Assembly: GCA_016789725.1 (NCBI GenBank)
Contig: JAEUQN010000015.1
Location: 1 to 62,485, forward strand
DNA: 62,485 nucleotides
DNA from: Blastocatellia bacterium
Lineage (GTDB): Bacteria; Acidobacteriota; Blastocatellia; RBC074
Direction of reading: 5' to 3'
Part shown: in pieces, positions 42,424 through 52,300 of the stretch
How the letters are laid out: each line of letters opens with the position of its first letter
Position numbering within the stretch: the stretch's first letter is position 1
The notes under the pieces: model-generated
The model's input: only the letters and a program-made list of their open reading frames with translations
Database searches by the model: none
What the model was told of the DNA's origin: nothing
Translations under genes and position numbers: made by a program

Positions 42424-45400
42424 TTAGAAATCAATTCTGCCACCAAGTTGGACAACACGTGCGGCGAATGTTCCGGTGATCTTGCCAAAGTTGGTACTGG
42501 CAATATTTTGGAATTGACCGAAGAAGAAATTCGTATGATTCAAAGCATTGAACGCTTCCAGGCGAACCTGAAACTTCACGGATTCTTTGATACGAAAATT
42601 CTTGGCTAATGCCACATCAAGGTTGACAAACTTCGGTCCATTGAACACCGCACGCTGTAGCGAACCTGTTTGACCAGGGCCATTATTAAAGAACACCTGG
42701 CCGCTAAATGGTGTAGTGCCGAAGCCTTCTGCAGCGCGCCCTGTCGTGTTGGTTACTGCTGGGTCAATAAACCAGACATTGCTTGCTTGAACACGAACGC
42801 CGACCAGTTTTTTGATTTGGTCTACGGTTAAGTTGGTCTGCGGAGTCTGGCGACCAGCACGAGCCGTACGATTGAAGGTTCCGCCCGTATCAATGATTGT
42901 GATGGGTGCCCCACTCGACATCCGAAGGATTGGACTGAGCTGCCACCCTCCAATAATTGCATCAGCGAACCGATTCATACCACTGCCAAAACGCCGACCC
43001 GTGCCGATGGGCAGTTCGTAGACTGCGCTGAAGTTCAAGATGTGATTTTGATCATAATCTGCGCGTGAGTATTCCAGTTCGGGTCTCGCATTGTCCAGCA
43101 ATGGCTCAAACAATGCTTGTGATGTGCCTACGCCGTTGGTGAGTACCTTTTGGAATGAGTAATTCGCCAAAACCGCCAGTCCTCTGGAAATCCGACGACG
43201 AAATTCCACTTGCAGCGAATTGTAGTAGGAAACAGCGCCATTGGTGACGAGGTCAACTGCGCCAGTATTAGGGTTCGCATAAAAACTGACGCCCCCACGC
43301 ACGCCAGTTGTGACGTAGGTCTGTGCCAGATCGGCAACGTTACCTGCCTGGATCGTATTACGAATCGCCGCATTGCCCAGATTGCCCCCATTCGTGAGTA
43401 AGGGGAAAACCGTCAACGTCTGACAACCGGCATTTTGTGCTGTCGTACACGCCGGGTTTCCGGTCAATTGTAGATTGGCTCTGGCCCGATTGAAGTCCGC
43501 CAGAAACCCGTTGCTGGTGATGTTAATTTGATTCAGATCAATACCACGCCAGAGATTCTTGGAGCGGTTTCCAGCATAGCGAACTTCGAGGACGTTGGCC
43601 CCGAATTCACGTTGTATACCGAAGCTGTATTCATCAACGCGAGGCGTTTGTAAATCAGGATCAATGGCGAAGACGGTTCCGAAGTTCCCAAACGCTGCTG
43701 TATTATTTTGCGCATAGGTACGGGGAATCAAAATCGCCGGGGGGGTGATCGGTGCGCTGTCCGGTAAAAGGCCAATGCGAGTATTGAGCAGGGCGTTACC
43801 AGTGTTCGGATTGATTGCGCTAGCGCCTGTTCGCCCTAATCCACTGTTACCCGCTACTGCATTATTCAAAACGGTAATCATCTGGTCATTTAGATAGCTC
43901 CACCGATAACTGCCACGGAATACCGTGCGTCCATCGCCAACCAAAATTCTCCCTAATGTATTCGTCGCTTTGGGCGACCAGGAAAAGCTTAGAATCGGAG
44001 CAAAATTGTTCTTATCCGTTTTGTAATATTGACCGGGACTATTCAGGTTTGATCCAACCAGAACATACCGTCCGTTAGGGTTCGTAATCGCTTGGCGAAC
44101 ATTAGAACCGCTTGGGATTTCAGGTTCTAATCCAACGCCATTCTCTATTTTCAAAGCTGAGAACAGCTCATAGCGAAGCCCTAACGTTAAGGTTAGGTTT
44201 GGCCGTACGCGCCAGGAATCCTGTGCATAAGCGGAGTGATTTTGATAGCGGAAATCTTGGAACGTAGTCACCGAACTGAACGCCGTATCTGTCCGGCTGG
44301 CAACGTTGAAGGATTGCGATCCTGCGCTGATGATGCCACCCAACAACGCCATGATCCCATTCGCGGTACCCAATTGAGCAACACTGATACCGCCAGTAAA
44401 TTGCCCTGCTACCAAATTCGGGGTGTTTTGATTCGTGCCCATTGCATAAATTCTGGTAATAAGAGCATCGTTGTATGCATCCACTGCCTGTGAAGTCAAC
44501 GCACCGCCAAACCTGAGCGTATGCGAACCAACATTCAACTCGGCATTGTCCTGCAGCTCATAGCGCCAAGGCGTTCGTCCTTGATTCTTGAAGGTTACTT
44601 CAGGATTGCTAATGACTGTCGGTGTGACATAAAACGCTGGCACAGATGCCGTGTTCGTAAAGGGAACGACACTGCGAAATGTCCCAAGGCGAACCTCATT
44701 GGTGAACCGTCCGGCAGGTGTCCAGCGATAAGAGCCAACAATTTGCTTATTGGTGGAAGACTGAATAACGTCAGGAGTTGTATTGAACCCTTGGGCCCCA
44801 TCCACATCAGGCCGCATATTGGCTTCATCGTTATAGCTGATGACGAGGTTAAATGAATTTTTCTCGGTAAAGTCGAAATCCAGGCGAGAGGTGTACGTCT
44901 TGCGATCCTGATTGCCTTTCTGATTGAAGCTATACCCCGTCGTATTGATTTGATCGCCCACATCTGGACGATTTCCTGTCGTCGGGATTCGGGACAGAAA
45001 ACGACTATTGACCGTTGAATCTATGCCTGTGATGCCCGCGCTCGCAGGCAAAAGAGAGAGCAGATTTACGGTACGCTGCGTCCCTGCGGTATCGTTGTAG
45101 GTAAAAGTTCCCTGTCGTGCGCTGGGCAGTAAAATCGTGCGGGTTTGGAGCGACGATTGACGTGTGATAATGCCTTCATAAGCAAAGAAGAAAAAGGCTT
45201 TGTCTTTGTAGACTGCCGGACCGCCTTCGCCAAAGCGGGGCAGCGGCATTGGCCCACTGATTCTGCCACCTAAGTTATTCCGATTCAAAAAAGGAATCGG
45301 GATATTGCTGCGATTGCTGAAGAACGTATTCGCGGCCAAGGCGGAGTTACGATTGAAGAGGAACCCCGCACCGTGAAACTTGCTTTCTCCACGAGGCGTA

Positions 45401-46092
45401 ACCAGGCGAACCTGGGCACCACCGTTTTGGTCTGCGCCAGAGTTCTGCAAAACAATAGTGAATTCGCCAGTGTCATCCACTGAAGGGCGATTGGGCGAGA
45501 AGTCCGTGGCATTGGAACGAATAAAGCCGTCCTGCACGTTGATACCATCGCGGGTAATATTCGTGAAGGAGGTACGCAAACCATTGATGGAGGAATTTTG
45601 CGCACCGTTTTGTGAAACGCCAGCCTGAATCGAGAGAAGGTTCAGTGGATTTCGCCCCAGCAGCGGTAATTCAAGAATCTGCTTTTTACTAATCGTGTTG
45701 CTTAATTCACCGGTTGTCGCATTCAAAACGTCATTGCCTGCTGTGATTGTGACAGATTCCTGCACATCACCAACCTCAAGGGTGACAGGCAACGAATAAT
45801 CGCGCCCGATGTCAATTTTTACCTCATTCGCTGTGAATGATTTAAAACCTGTGGCAGTTACTTTAATAGTGTAAGTACCAATCTCTAATTGCGGGACAAT
45901 GAAACCCCCATCGCCGCCGCTGACGATGGTTTTCTCTTTATTGGTTTTATCGTCTGTGATGACCACTGTGGCCCCAGGCACAACGCCGTCTGGCCCACTA
46001 ACTGTTCCGACTAAACGTCCAGTATTGGACTGCGCCAGTGCAGAGAGCGCGAACACAAATAGTGCGAGGATCGCTATTGCAGCTTTTCTCAT
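42424..46092 (-). CDS. Oar-like TonB-dependent receptor 2
   Basis: This 1222-residue outer membrane receptor starts at the ATG at 46092, with AAGGAG 7 bases upstream. The signal peptide is MRKAAIAILALFVFALSALA. An Ig-like carboxypeptidase-regulatory domain follows (about 22-105, GRLVGTVSGPDGVVPGATVVI), then the plug (about 110-220, GVSQNGAQNSSINGLRTSFT) and the barrel, ending in VVQLGGRIDF. It has a clear sigma-54 promoter 129 bases upstream. It is the last of four minus-strand genes that begin at 53219. The substrate is unknown. Confidence 0.95.
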   Translation of the reverse strand: MRKAAIAILALFVFALSALAQSNTGRLVGTVSGPDGVVPGATVVITDDKTNKEKTIVSGGDGGFIVPQLEIGTYTIKVTATGFKSFTANEVKIDIGRDYSLPVTLEVGDVQESVTITAGNDVLNATTGELSNTISKKQILELPLLGRNPLNLLSIQAGVSQNGAQNSSINGLRTSFTNITRDGINVQDGFIRSNATDFSPNRPSVDDTGEFTIVLQNSGADQNGGAQVRLVTPRGESKFHGAGFLFNRNSALAANTFFSNRSNIPIPFLNRNNLGGRISGPMPLPRFGEGGPAVYKDKAFFFFAYEGIITRQSSLQTRTILLPSARQGTFTYNDTAGTQRTVNLLSLLPASAGITGIDSTVNSRFLSRIPTTGNRPDVGDQINTTGYSFNQKGNQDRKTYTSRLDFDFTEKNSFNLVISYNDEANMRPDVDGAQGFNTTPDVIQSSTNKQIVGSYRWTPAGRFTNEVRLGTFRSVVPFTNTASVPAFYVTPTVISNPEVTFKNQGRTPWRYELQDNAELNVGSHTLRFGGALTSQAVDAYNDALITRIYAMGTNQNTPNLVAGQFTGGISVAQLGTANGIMALLGGIISAGSQSFNVASRTDTAFSSVTTFQDFRYQNHSAYAQDSWRVRPNLTLTLGLRYELFSALKIENGVGLEPEIPSGSNVRQAITNPNGRYVLVGSNLNSPGQYYKTDKNNFAPILSFSWSPKATNTLGRILVGDGRTVFRGSYRWSYLNDQMITVLNNAVAGNSGLGRTGASAINPNTGNALLNTRIGLLPDSAPITPPAILIPRTYAQNNTAAFGNFGTVFAIDPDLQTPRVDEYSFGIQREFGANVLEVRYAGNRSKNLWRGIDLNQINITSNGFLADFNRARANLQLTGNPACTTAQNAGCQTLTVFPLLTNGGNLGNAAIRNTIQAGNVADLAQTYVTTGVRGGVSFYANPNTGAVDLVTNGAVSYYNSLQVEFRRRISRGLAVLANYSFQKVLTNGVGTSQALFEPLLDNARPELEYSRADYDQNHILNFSAVYELPIGTGRRFGSGMNRFADAIIGGWQLSPILRMSSGAPITIIDTGGTFNRTARAGRQTPQTNLTVDQIKKLVGVRVQASNVWFIDPAVTNTTGRAAEGFGTTPFSGQVFFNNGPGQTGSLQRAVFNGPKFVNLDVALAKNFRIKESVKFQVRLEAFNALNHTNFFFGQFQNIASTNFGKITGTFAARVVQLGGRIDF

Positions 46093-46220
46093 TAGGAAAC
46101 TCCTTAAAAATAATATTTGTGGGGAGGTGTGATTATTCACCGTAAGCACAACCTTAACCTCAAAATTGAGTACGGATAGATGGTTTTCAAAGTCGGGAAT
46201 CATTGGAGTAGGTTGTAACA

Positions 46221-46236
46221 GGCAACCATTATGCCA
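46221..46236 (-). promoter_or_regulatory. sigma-54 promoter of TonB receptor 2
   Basis: On the minus strand the sequence is TGGCATAATGGTTGCC, with GG and GC exactly 10 bases apart, as required for -24/-12 promoters of RpoN. The predicted start is near 46209, giving a leader of about 117 bases. The same 16 bases, with a single change, occur before TonB receptor 3. Confidence 0.85.
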
Positions 46237-46683
46237 GCCATAACAATAGGGATATTTGCTGTACTCAAGACGTTTACAGGTAGCGATGACATCCCTGTTT
46301 TCCCTTTATTGTCCAAGAATTTGAATTTTCATTCAGATTTTTGAATGCCTTGTGGTGAAGCTTGAATTTCAGAATCAGGGACAATGATCACTTTGAGCGA
46401 ATCGTTGAGAAGAAGAGGAAGAGCAATGGATATGCCAAAATCGTATTTTTATTGATTCATCTGAATTTAGCAGAATCAAGGCAAGGGATGACCCCGCCGG
46501 ATCATCCATCTTTTTGAAAATCCATGCAGAACTTTATATTAAATATCTTATTGAATAATTTATTGAATAAGATATTCGTCAGGGTAGGTCATGGCTGAAA
46601 ATACAGTAGATAGCGCCGAAACGCCTACTTTGCGAGGTGCAAAATCAACAATACACTGAAAAAGAAAAGATAGAATGAATGAT

Positions 46684-46708
46684 TGGGGGCAGATTTTCCT
46701 GGCCCCCA
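46684..46708 (-). terminator. terminator after the small exported protein gene
   Basis: A stem of five to six G-C pairs (GGGGG at 46685-46689 with CCCCC at 46703-46707) closes over an AT-rich loop. On the minus strand the flank contains TTTTCTTTTT after a short gap. It lies just after the stop at 46716. Confidence 0.7.
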
Positions 46709-46715
46709 TCAGTAC

Positions 46716-47435
46716 TTAGTATTCAAGCTGTCCATCGTACATCATCTCCTGCACTTTGAATCGCATGTTGAGTTTGATGTCCTTGGAAATCTCCGAATAA
46801 AAGCGCAGGTAACCGCTTTCCGGGGTCACGAATGGCTTGCCATCTACCAGGCGCGGGAAAATGAATTTCGCGCCCATCCCGTCGTTGATTGGCGCGCGAT
46901 ATTCTTTCAGAAATACGCGTTTTCCGTCCTTGATTTCCAGGTAGGTAGTGTTTTGCAAGATACCTGTATTCGCACTATTGAAAATTTGCATTGCCGGGCC
47001 AGAGAATCGCTGATCGGTAGAGTCAAAGCTGACGGCCATCACGATCCATTCCTGCGTTCTCTGTTCAGCAAACGCTTTCAGTTGTTCTTCAAGTTGTGCG
47101 TTCGGCGATTTTTGTTGCAGGAGGATAGATCGCGCAAAAGCCTGGCGAATTGGTTTCGCGGAAAGAAAGCGAATTCGATAGCTCACATTCACCGCCTGAT
47201 TAGTCGCCCCTTGCGACGTGCGATCTGAACTTGTGCCACGTCCCGATTGGGTTGTTGGCGTAAAGAACATTTCGGATGTATTCGTTTCGGTTTGTGTTTG
47301 TCCCCAGCCCGAATCATTCAGCATTTTGAGCGCATCTTTTTCGGACCATTCCGTCCAGGGCTTCATTTTCTTTTGTGCTTCTACGCCGATGATCAACATC
47401 CCTAAAACCGCGATTGCAAGCAACATCTTTTTCAT
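46716..47435 (-). CDS. exported hypothetical protein (acidobacterial)
   Basis: This 239-residue protein has an N-terminal signal peptide (MKKMLLAIAVLGMLIIGVEA). The mature part begins QKKMKPWTEWSEKDALKMLNDSGWGQTQTE. The middle holds RIRFLSAKPIRQAFARSILLQQKSP and DSTDQRFSGPAMQ. The C-terminal half is beta-rich. Proteins beginning with KPWTEWSEKDALKMLNDSPW-like text are frequent in Acidobacteria and still uncharacterised; I recognise the pattern but no function. The ATG at 47435 has GGAGG upstream. It starts 23 bases after the gene before it, so the two form an operon. Confidence 0.8.
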   Translation of the reverse strand: MKKMLLAIAVLGMLIIGVEAQKKMKPWTEWSEKDALKMLNDSGWGQTQTETNTSEMFFTPTTQSGRGTSSDRTSQGATNQAVNVSYRIRFLSAKPIRQAFARSILLQQKSPNAQLEEQLKAFAEQRTQEWIVMAVSFDSTDQRFSGPAMQIFNSANTGILQNTTYLEIKDGKRVFLKEYRAPINDGMGAKFIFPRLVDGKPFVTPESGYLRFYSEISKDIKLNMRFKVQEMMYDGQLEY

Positions 47436-47457
47436 CGTTTTGACCTCCAATAGTTCA

Positions 47458-49188
47458 CTAACATCCGTAATCCAAAAAAGTTGAAAAGCGATCAGAACCG
47501 TGATCCAAAGCTAAATCCCGTCGTGTATAGTCCAGATGTAAGGTAGACATCAGCAGTGTAGCCCGCTCGTCCACAAGCCTCAAGCTGAGTAGCTCGGATT
47601 TAAAGTTCTCCTTGAGAAAATCTGAGAGCCGGAAATGTTGGCAGGCGAATGGTGAAATTGCACCGAGTTTGATCCGGGTCAACAGGCCGCGCGCATTGAA
47701 GATTTCCAGCGTCGGATGACCCTCAATGCCTTGGTCATCAATGTTGATGACACCGATGATTTCATCGAACTTTCCCCGTTCAATTCTGGAACCTGCCGCG
47801 ATGTAATCCGTCGCCAGCCCGCCGCGCTCTTTGGGCTTTTGGTAATGGCGCGCGGAGCGCAGTCCGGGCCGAAAATGTGTGAACGCGTGCGCGCCCCATT
47901 CCGGCACACGAACTTCAACCTTCATCAGCGTGTGTGTGGTATCGGGCGCAACCGCTATCGCCAGGCCACCGGAAAAATCGGGTGACAATGACAGCTTCGC
48001 AAAATCCAGAGAGCAGCTTTGGCCCGAAGCGAGGCGAATGATTTTTCGCTCGCATTGCGGCGCTGGCAAATGTGCTTTGAGCTTGTCATCCGTCATTGCT
48101 GACCATGCCACTTCGCCTTTGGCATTCACCGCAAATGGGTAGAGCCAGAGTGATTCTTCAAGCGGTAAACCAGTTCCCAAAAAGACGCGTGATTCCAGTG
48201 TCACGCCACCGAGTTTTTTGCCGCGAAACAGAAGCGGTGAGTACAACACATTTTTCGCTTTAAATTGCTCCCGCTCATCAAATGGCGGCGGCGCAGCTTT
48301 GGGTACAAAAACGCCTTGATGAATCGGATGTTCGATGCTGAAGCGTTTGTGTTGAGGCTGGCGAATCATCAGATAACCAAAGCTTTTTGCTGTCCCTTCT
48401 TTATTGGTTATGGCGAGCAATCCATTGCTTCGAAATTTTGGCGTAGCCTCTGCGATGGCCCACGGGTCGCTCACCAAAGAACCTGTGTTCAGATGAAACA
48501 ACAATGACTGATGTGGTTGAAGTTCGTAGCGCAAGGTTTGCACGCGCTGTCCGCTGGGATTATGCAGCACAATTTCGCCGACGCTTGATTGCTCATACGG
48601 GTTGAAGAGGCTAAACAAACAATCGTATTCATCCAGCGAGGGGAACGGCATGGAATAAAAGAAACTCGTTGTATTTTGCCATTCCAATGGATCAGGATTC
48701 GCGTGAACATTGTCGAACGACGCTGCTGTCTTCCAACGCACAAAGGCCGAGCTGAACAAATCGCTTGCGTGTTTGACCGTTTGATTCTGCGGGCGCAAAC
48801 GAATTTTCATGCCGCCCCAAAATGTTTTCTGCTCGCCCAGCAAATCGCGCGCGGCAATCACGGCTGGTTGCATGGCGGGAACAGTCATTCGGTGCGCCAT
48901 GCCTTTCTCGCCGATAGCCTTTCCGTGGGCATCGTACAGATAGATTTCGTATTCGGTCGTCGCGTGGTTGTCTTCGTGTCCGTGTATGCCCGCAAAGGTG
49001 TCCGAAGTCAAAACCACTTCGGTATGAATGCCACGCTCGGCATCTTCGATGATGAATGGTGCTGTCACTTCCAGCCAGCAGGATTGAGTAGGTGCGAGAG
49101 GGAACAACCGTTGTGGTGGCTGCCCGACGACGGTTGTGACGAGTGAGCAGGAAATCGAAGCGAGAAAACTTCTGCGGTCAAAAGCCAT
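47458..49188 (-). CDS. exported hypothetical protein with Tat-like leader
   Basis: This 576-residue protein starts at the ATG at 49188, with CGGAGG upstream. The leader MAFDRRSFLASISCSLVTTV has a twin-arginine motif (DRRSFLA). The mature part is all-beta in style, with segments such as VTAPFIIEDAERGIHTEVVLTS, QTLRYELQPHQSLLFHLNTG and ARGLLTRIKLGAISPFACQHFRL. No catalytic motif is visible. I do not recognise the family. It lies between TonB receptors 3 and 2 and could be a periplasmic or surface partner. Confidence 0.8.
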   Translation of the reverse strand: MAFDRRSFLASISCSLVTTVVGQPPQRLFPLAPTQSCWLEVTAPFIIEDAERGIHTEVVLTSDTFAGIHGHEDNHATTEYEIYLYDAHGKAIGEKGMAHRMTVPAMQPAVIAARDLLGEQKTFWGGMKIRLRPQNQTVKHASDLFSSAFVRWKTAASFDNVHANPDPLEWQNTTSFFYSMPFPSLDEYDCLFSLFNPYEQSSVGEIVLHNPSGQRVQTLRYELQPHQSLLFHLNTGSLVSDPWAIAEATPKFRSNGLLAITNKEGTAKSFGYLMIRQPQHKRFSIEHPIHQGVFVPKAAPPPFDEREQFKAKNVLYSPLLFRGKKLGGVTLESRVFLGTGLPLEESLWLYPFAVNAKGEVAWSAMTDDKLKAHLPAPQCERKIIRLASGQSCSLDFAKLSLSPDFSGGLAIAVAPDTTHTLMKVEVRVPEWGAHAFTHFRPGLRSARHYQKPKERGGLATDYIAAGSRIERGKFDEIIGVINIDDQGIEGHPTLEIFNARGLLTRIKLGAISPFACQHFRLSDFLKENFKSELLSLRLVDERATLLMSTLHLDYTRRDLALDHGSDRFSTFLDYGC

Positions 49189-49212
49189 ACGATTGACCTC
49201 CGAGAAAGTAGC

Positions 49213-49229
49213 GCGATTTGCCAAATCGC
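49213..49229. repeat. palindrome GCGATTTG-C-CAAATCGC before the Tat-like protein gene
   Basis: A perfect 17-base palindrome (49213-49229) with outer AGTA/TACT pairing (49207-49210 with 49232-49235) spans 29 bases in total. It lies 25 bases upstream of the start at 49188. It may be an operator or an interspersed hairpin. The hairpin at 59122-59182 has a similar frame (AGTAGC to GCTACT). Confidence 0.7.
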
Positions 49230-49254
49230 ATTACTTCAGAATGCAAAAACAAGA

Positions 49255-49289
49255 GAGGGGAGAGAGGCTTTGCGGGCATCTCTCCCCTC
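49255..49289 (-). terminator. terminator of TonB receptor 3
   Basis: An 11-bp perfect stem (49255-49265 with 49279-49289, GAGGGGAGAGA) has a 13-base loop. On the minus strand it is followed by TCTTGTTTTTGC. It lies 28 bases after the receptor stop. Confidence 0.88.
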
Positions 49290-49316
49290 CAAACGGGTGA
49301 ATCTATTGATATTGAT

Positions 49317-52300
49317 TTAGAAGTTGAAACGGGCAACGATTTGAATCAGGCGTCCACCTGGGTCATTCGTTGTGGAAGTGTCACGATAAGCTTGTGTGAC
49401 TTGTCCAAAGGTTGCTGAGCCGAAGCCACCAATTGTATTCACGTCATTCGCTGGATTACCAACGATGTAGTTAATATGATTGAAAGCGTTCAGGAACTCC
49501 GCTCGAAGTTCGAAGTTCGTTTTTTCAGTAATGCGGAACTTCTTGATAAGACTTAGGTCATACCGGTCAAAGCGTGGGCCGTTGAGTACCAGATTGGTCG
49601 TACCGCATTGACCTGTGAAGGCTTCAATGCAAGTGCCACGGCTGGCCGGTGCAATGTAGCGTCCCGTTGGCACGCCCAATGTTCCGTATCCTGTCGCATC
49701 AGTGGCACTGACGTTGAAGGCGCGACGTGTATTAAGGATGATGTCGGCAGGCAGGAAATAGGCTTCCTTCAAGGCCCCATCAAACCGCATCTTCGTGACC
49801 TTTTGCAGGTCGTTACGCGTCATGCCAACCAGTTGAACGTTGCCGAAGTTGAAGGGCGTTCCGCTTTGCAGCCGGGCTGCACCGTGGAATTCCCAGCCAC
49901 CAATCGCAAGGTCTAAGGCGCGACCAGCATTGCCACCCAGCCACTTGCCTTTGCCAATGGGCAACTCATAAATCCAGTTGACCTTGAAGGCATGGGTTAC
50001 GTTGAATGGCGAAATCGTTTTGCTGAGCGCCATGTTGCGCAGCGTCGAAGGTTGTCCTGCGACGACCGAACTACTGGCAAACGCATTGGTGAAGGCTTTG
50101 GCAAACGTGTAGTTGCCCTGTACTAACAATCCTTTGGAAAGGCGGCGGCGCAATTCGACTTGCAAGGAGTCATACCAGCTACGACCGTTGTTTTCGATTG
50201 ACCACGCTCCACCGAGTTTGCCGGGATTGACGATAAAGAAATTCGCGGGCAATCCAGCATTGATGCCGTTGTTACGGAAGCCTGCTGTGTTGATGAAGTT
50301 GCTGGTGAAAGTTCCCACACCAGGACCTTGTGCAGCCAAGGCGTTCACGAATGTAGCGTTCGCAAAGTTGGCCGATGAGTAGCGGGCAGAATCACCAGCC
50401 TGTGCTGCCGGGACACCGCTCATAAAGGCCAAGATCAAGGGTAGCGGATTTGTTCCTGTGCCTGCTCCCGCATAACGGAAATTCGCACCACGGCCTGCCG
50501 CGATGTTTGCTTGCAGGTTGGCTTGCGCCAGTTTGAATTCATTGAGGAAACCGTTCTCAATCACGTTGGTTTCATTGAGATTGTATTGCTGCCACAATTT
50601 GATGCCGCGATTGCCCACATAACGAGCTTCGATCACGGTGTCACGGTTAATTTCGCGTTGAATCCCAAAGGTCCACGATTGGACATAGCCCAATTGCAGA
50701 TTCGGATTGAACGCATTCGCCGAGTTCGTAATTGCGCCTTCATTCGGATACACAGGGTCAGTGGGGAATGACGGAGCGCCCAAACGGCTCTTATCACGGA
50801 ACAAAACCGGCAATGTGCCGAGATTGCCCAAGGCCAGATTTCTGCTGGCAACAATGGAGAGACCAGGATTGGCTCCCAGGATGCTTGTAAATACGTTCAG
50901 TCCTTCGCGGTTATATGCGATGGAATATCCCCCCCGGATCACCGTTTGCCCGCCTTCTCCAAACGCTTTCCGCAAAAGATTATTTTGGAGGTTGGGCGAC
51001 CAGGCAATACCGATGCTGGGAGCAAAATTGTTGTAATCGGTGTTGTAGCCTTGCGCGCCTGCCTTGAACTGCGTGAACTGCGTCGCGCGCCCTGTTGTCG
51101 TACCCGGTTTGAAAAGATTGCCAGGGCCGGAGACACCAAACAGTTCGTTAAAGGTGGTCTGCGAATAAACGTCGGTCTTGGCGATGAAGGGGAGTTGGAC
51201 TTCCCACCGCACGCCGTAATTCAGGGTCAGGTTCGGATTCACGCGCCACGAATCGGAAGCGAAAATCCCATATTCTTTTTGATTCCCACGCTGAACGTTT
51301 TCGCCCAGATAGGTATATTTCAAGGTTTTCTCGTTCAGGATGGCATTGGCGTTAATCGCTGTCACCCGGCCTGTGAGCGTGGCATAAATCGCGCGCGCAT
51401 TCGTCAAGTCCGCGTTCGAGGCTCCAGGAAAGTTGGCAGCACTGAACATTGGGGCCGCCGGATCAGTGGCATCAACACCCAGCGAAATGCCGGGAACCGT
51501 TGCCTGACTCCAACTCCAGAAATCAATATTAGAGAAGGAGCCGCCAAAGCTCATGGAGTGCGACCCTTTGGTCCAGGTCAACGTATCCGTGAATTGCTTG
51601 ACTGGTGCATTGCGGCGACTCGGTCCAGCGTTGACAGTGGCACTGGTAATGCCTGCTGCCCCGATTCCGATATTGAATCCATCTTGATTTGCTAAGGAAC
51701 CTGTGAATTGTCCGATATTCACGTTCGGGAAGAACAATACCGTGCCGCCCGTTAAGCCGAAGCGCGCTTCGTTCACAATAGCGGGCGTTATGGTTGAGCG
51801 CAGAGCCGTTGTGTTCGAGAAGCGATTCGATCCCTGGAAGCCTTGGTTCGGGAAATTCGGGAAGGCTGGGTCTGTACCGTTCAAGAAGTCCACTGTGCCA
51901 GTGAATTTCTGGTAATTCCACACGTTTTCAAGTTTGTGTTTTTCCGTTAAGTTGAAGTCCAGACGAACCGTCGGAAAGAAGCGCGCCTGATTGCCTGTGT
52001 TTTGGAAGGTGAACCGTTCCAGGTTGGGATCGGTCAAAGCCTGCACGCCGCCCGTTGACCGGGTGGTGTTTTCAATGTCGGAAAGCAATTTGGCAATGGT
52101 TGGGTCCGGCGTAGAGGTTTGGCCATTGGCGGCTGCCAATGTGTATAAGTTTACACTGCGCACTCCACTGGCCGTATTGTAACGGAAAATACCATTGCGC
52201 GCATCATCGCTCAGGATTGTGCGTTGACGAGTTGCTTGTTCAGGAATGCGAAACTCTTCATAGTTGACAAAGAAGAATGCGCGATCACGGAACACGCGAA

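Larger units (their letters stand above)
46093..46715 (-). other. long AT-rich regulatory space before TonB receptor 2
   Basis: These 623 bases hold no credible gene. They contain the sigma-54 promoter (46221-46236) and, farther upstream, AT-rich sequence with repeated TTGAAT/ATTCA elements around 46317-46350. An inverted pair ATTGTCC (46308-46314) and GGACAAT (46379-46385) lies 70-165 bases upstream of the promoter. Enhancer-binding proteins for sigma-54 usually bind at this distance, so these are candidate activator sites. Confidence 0.5.
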
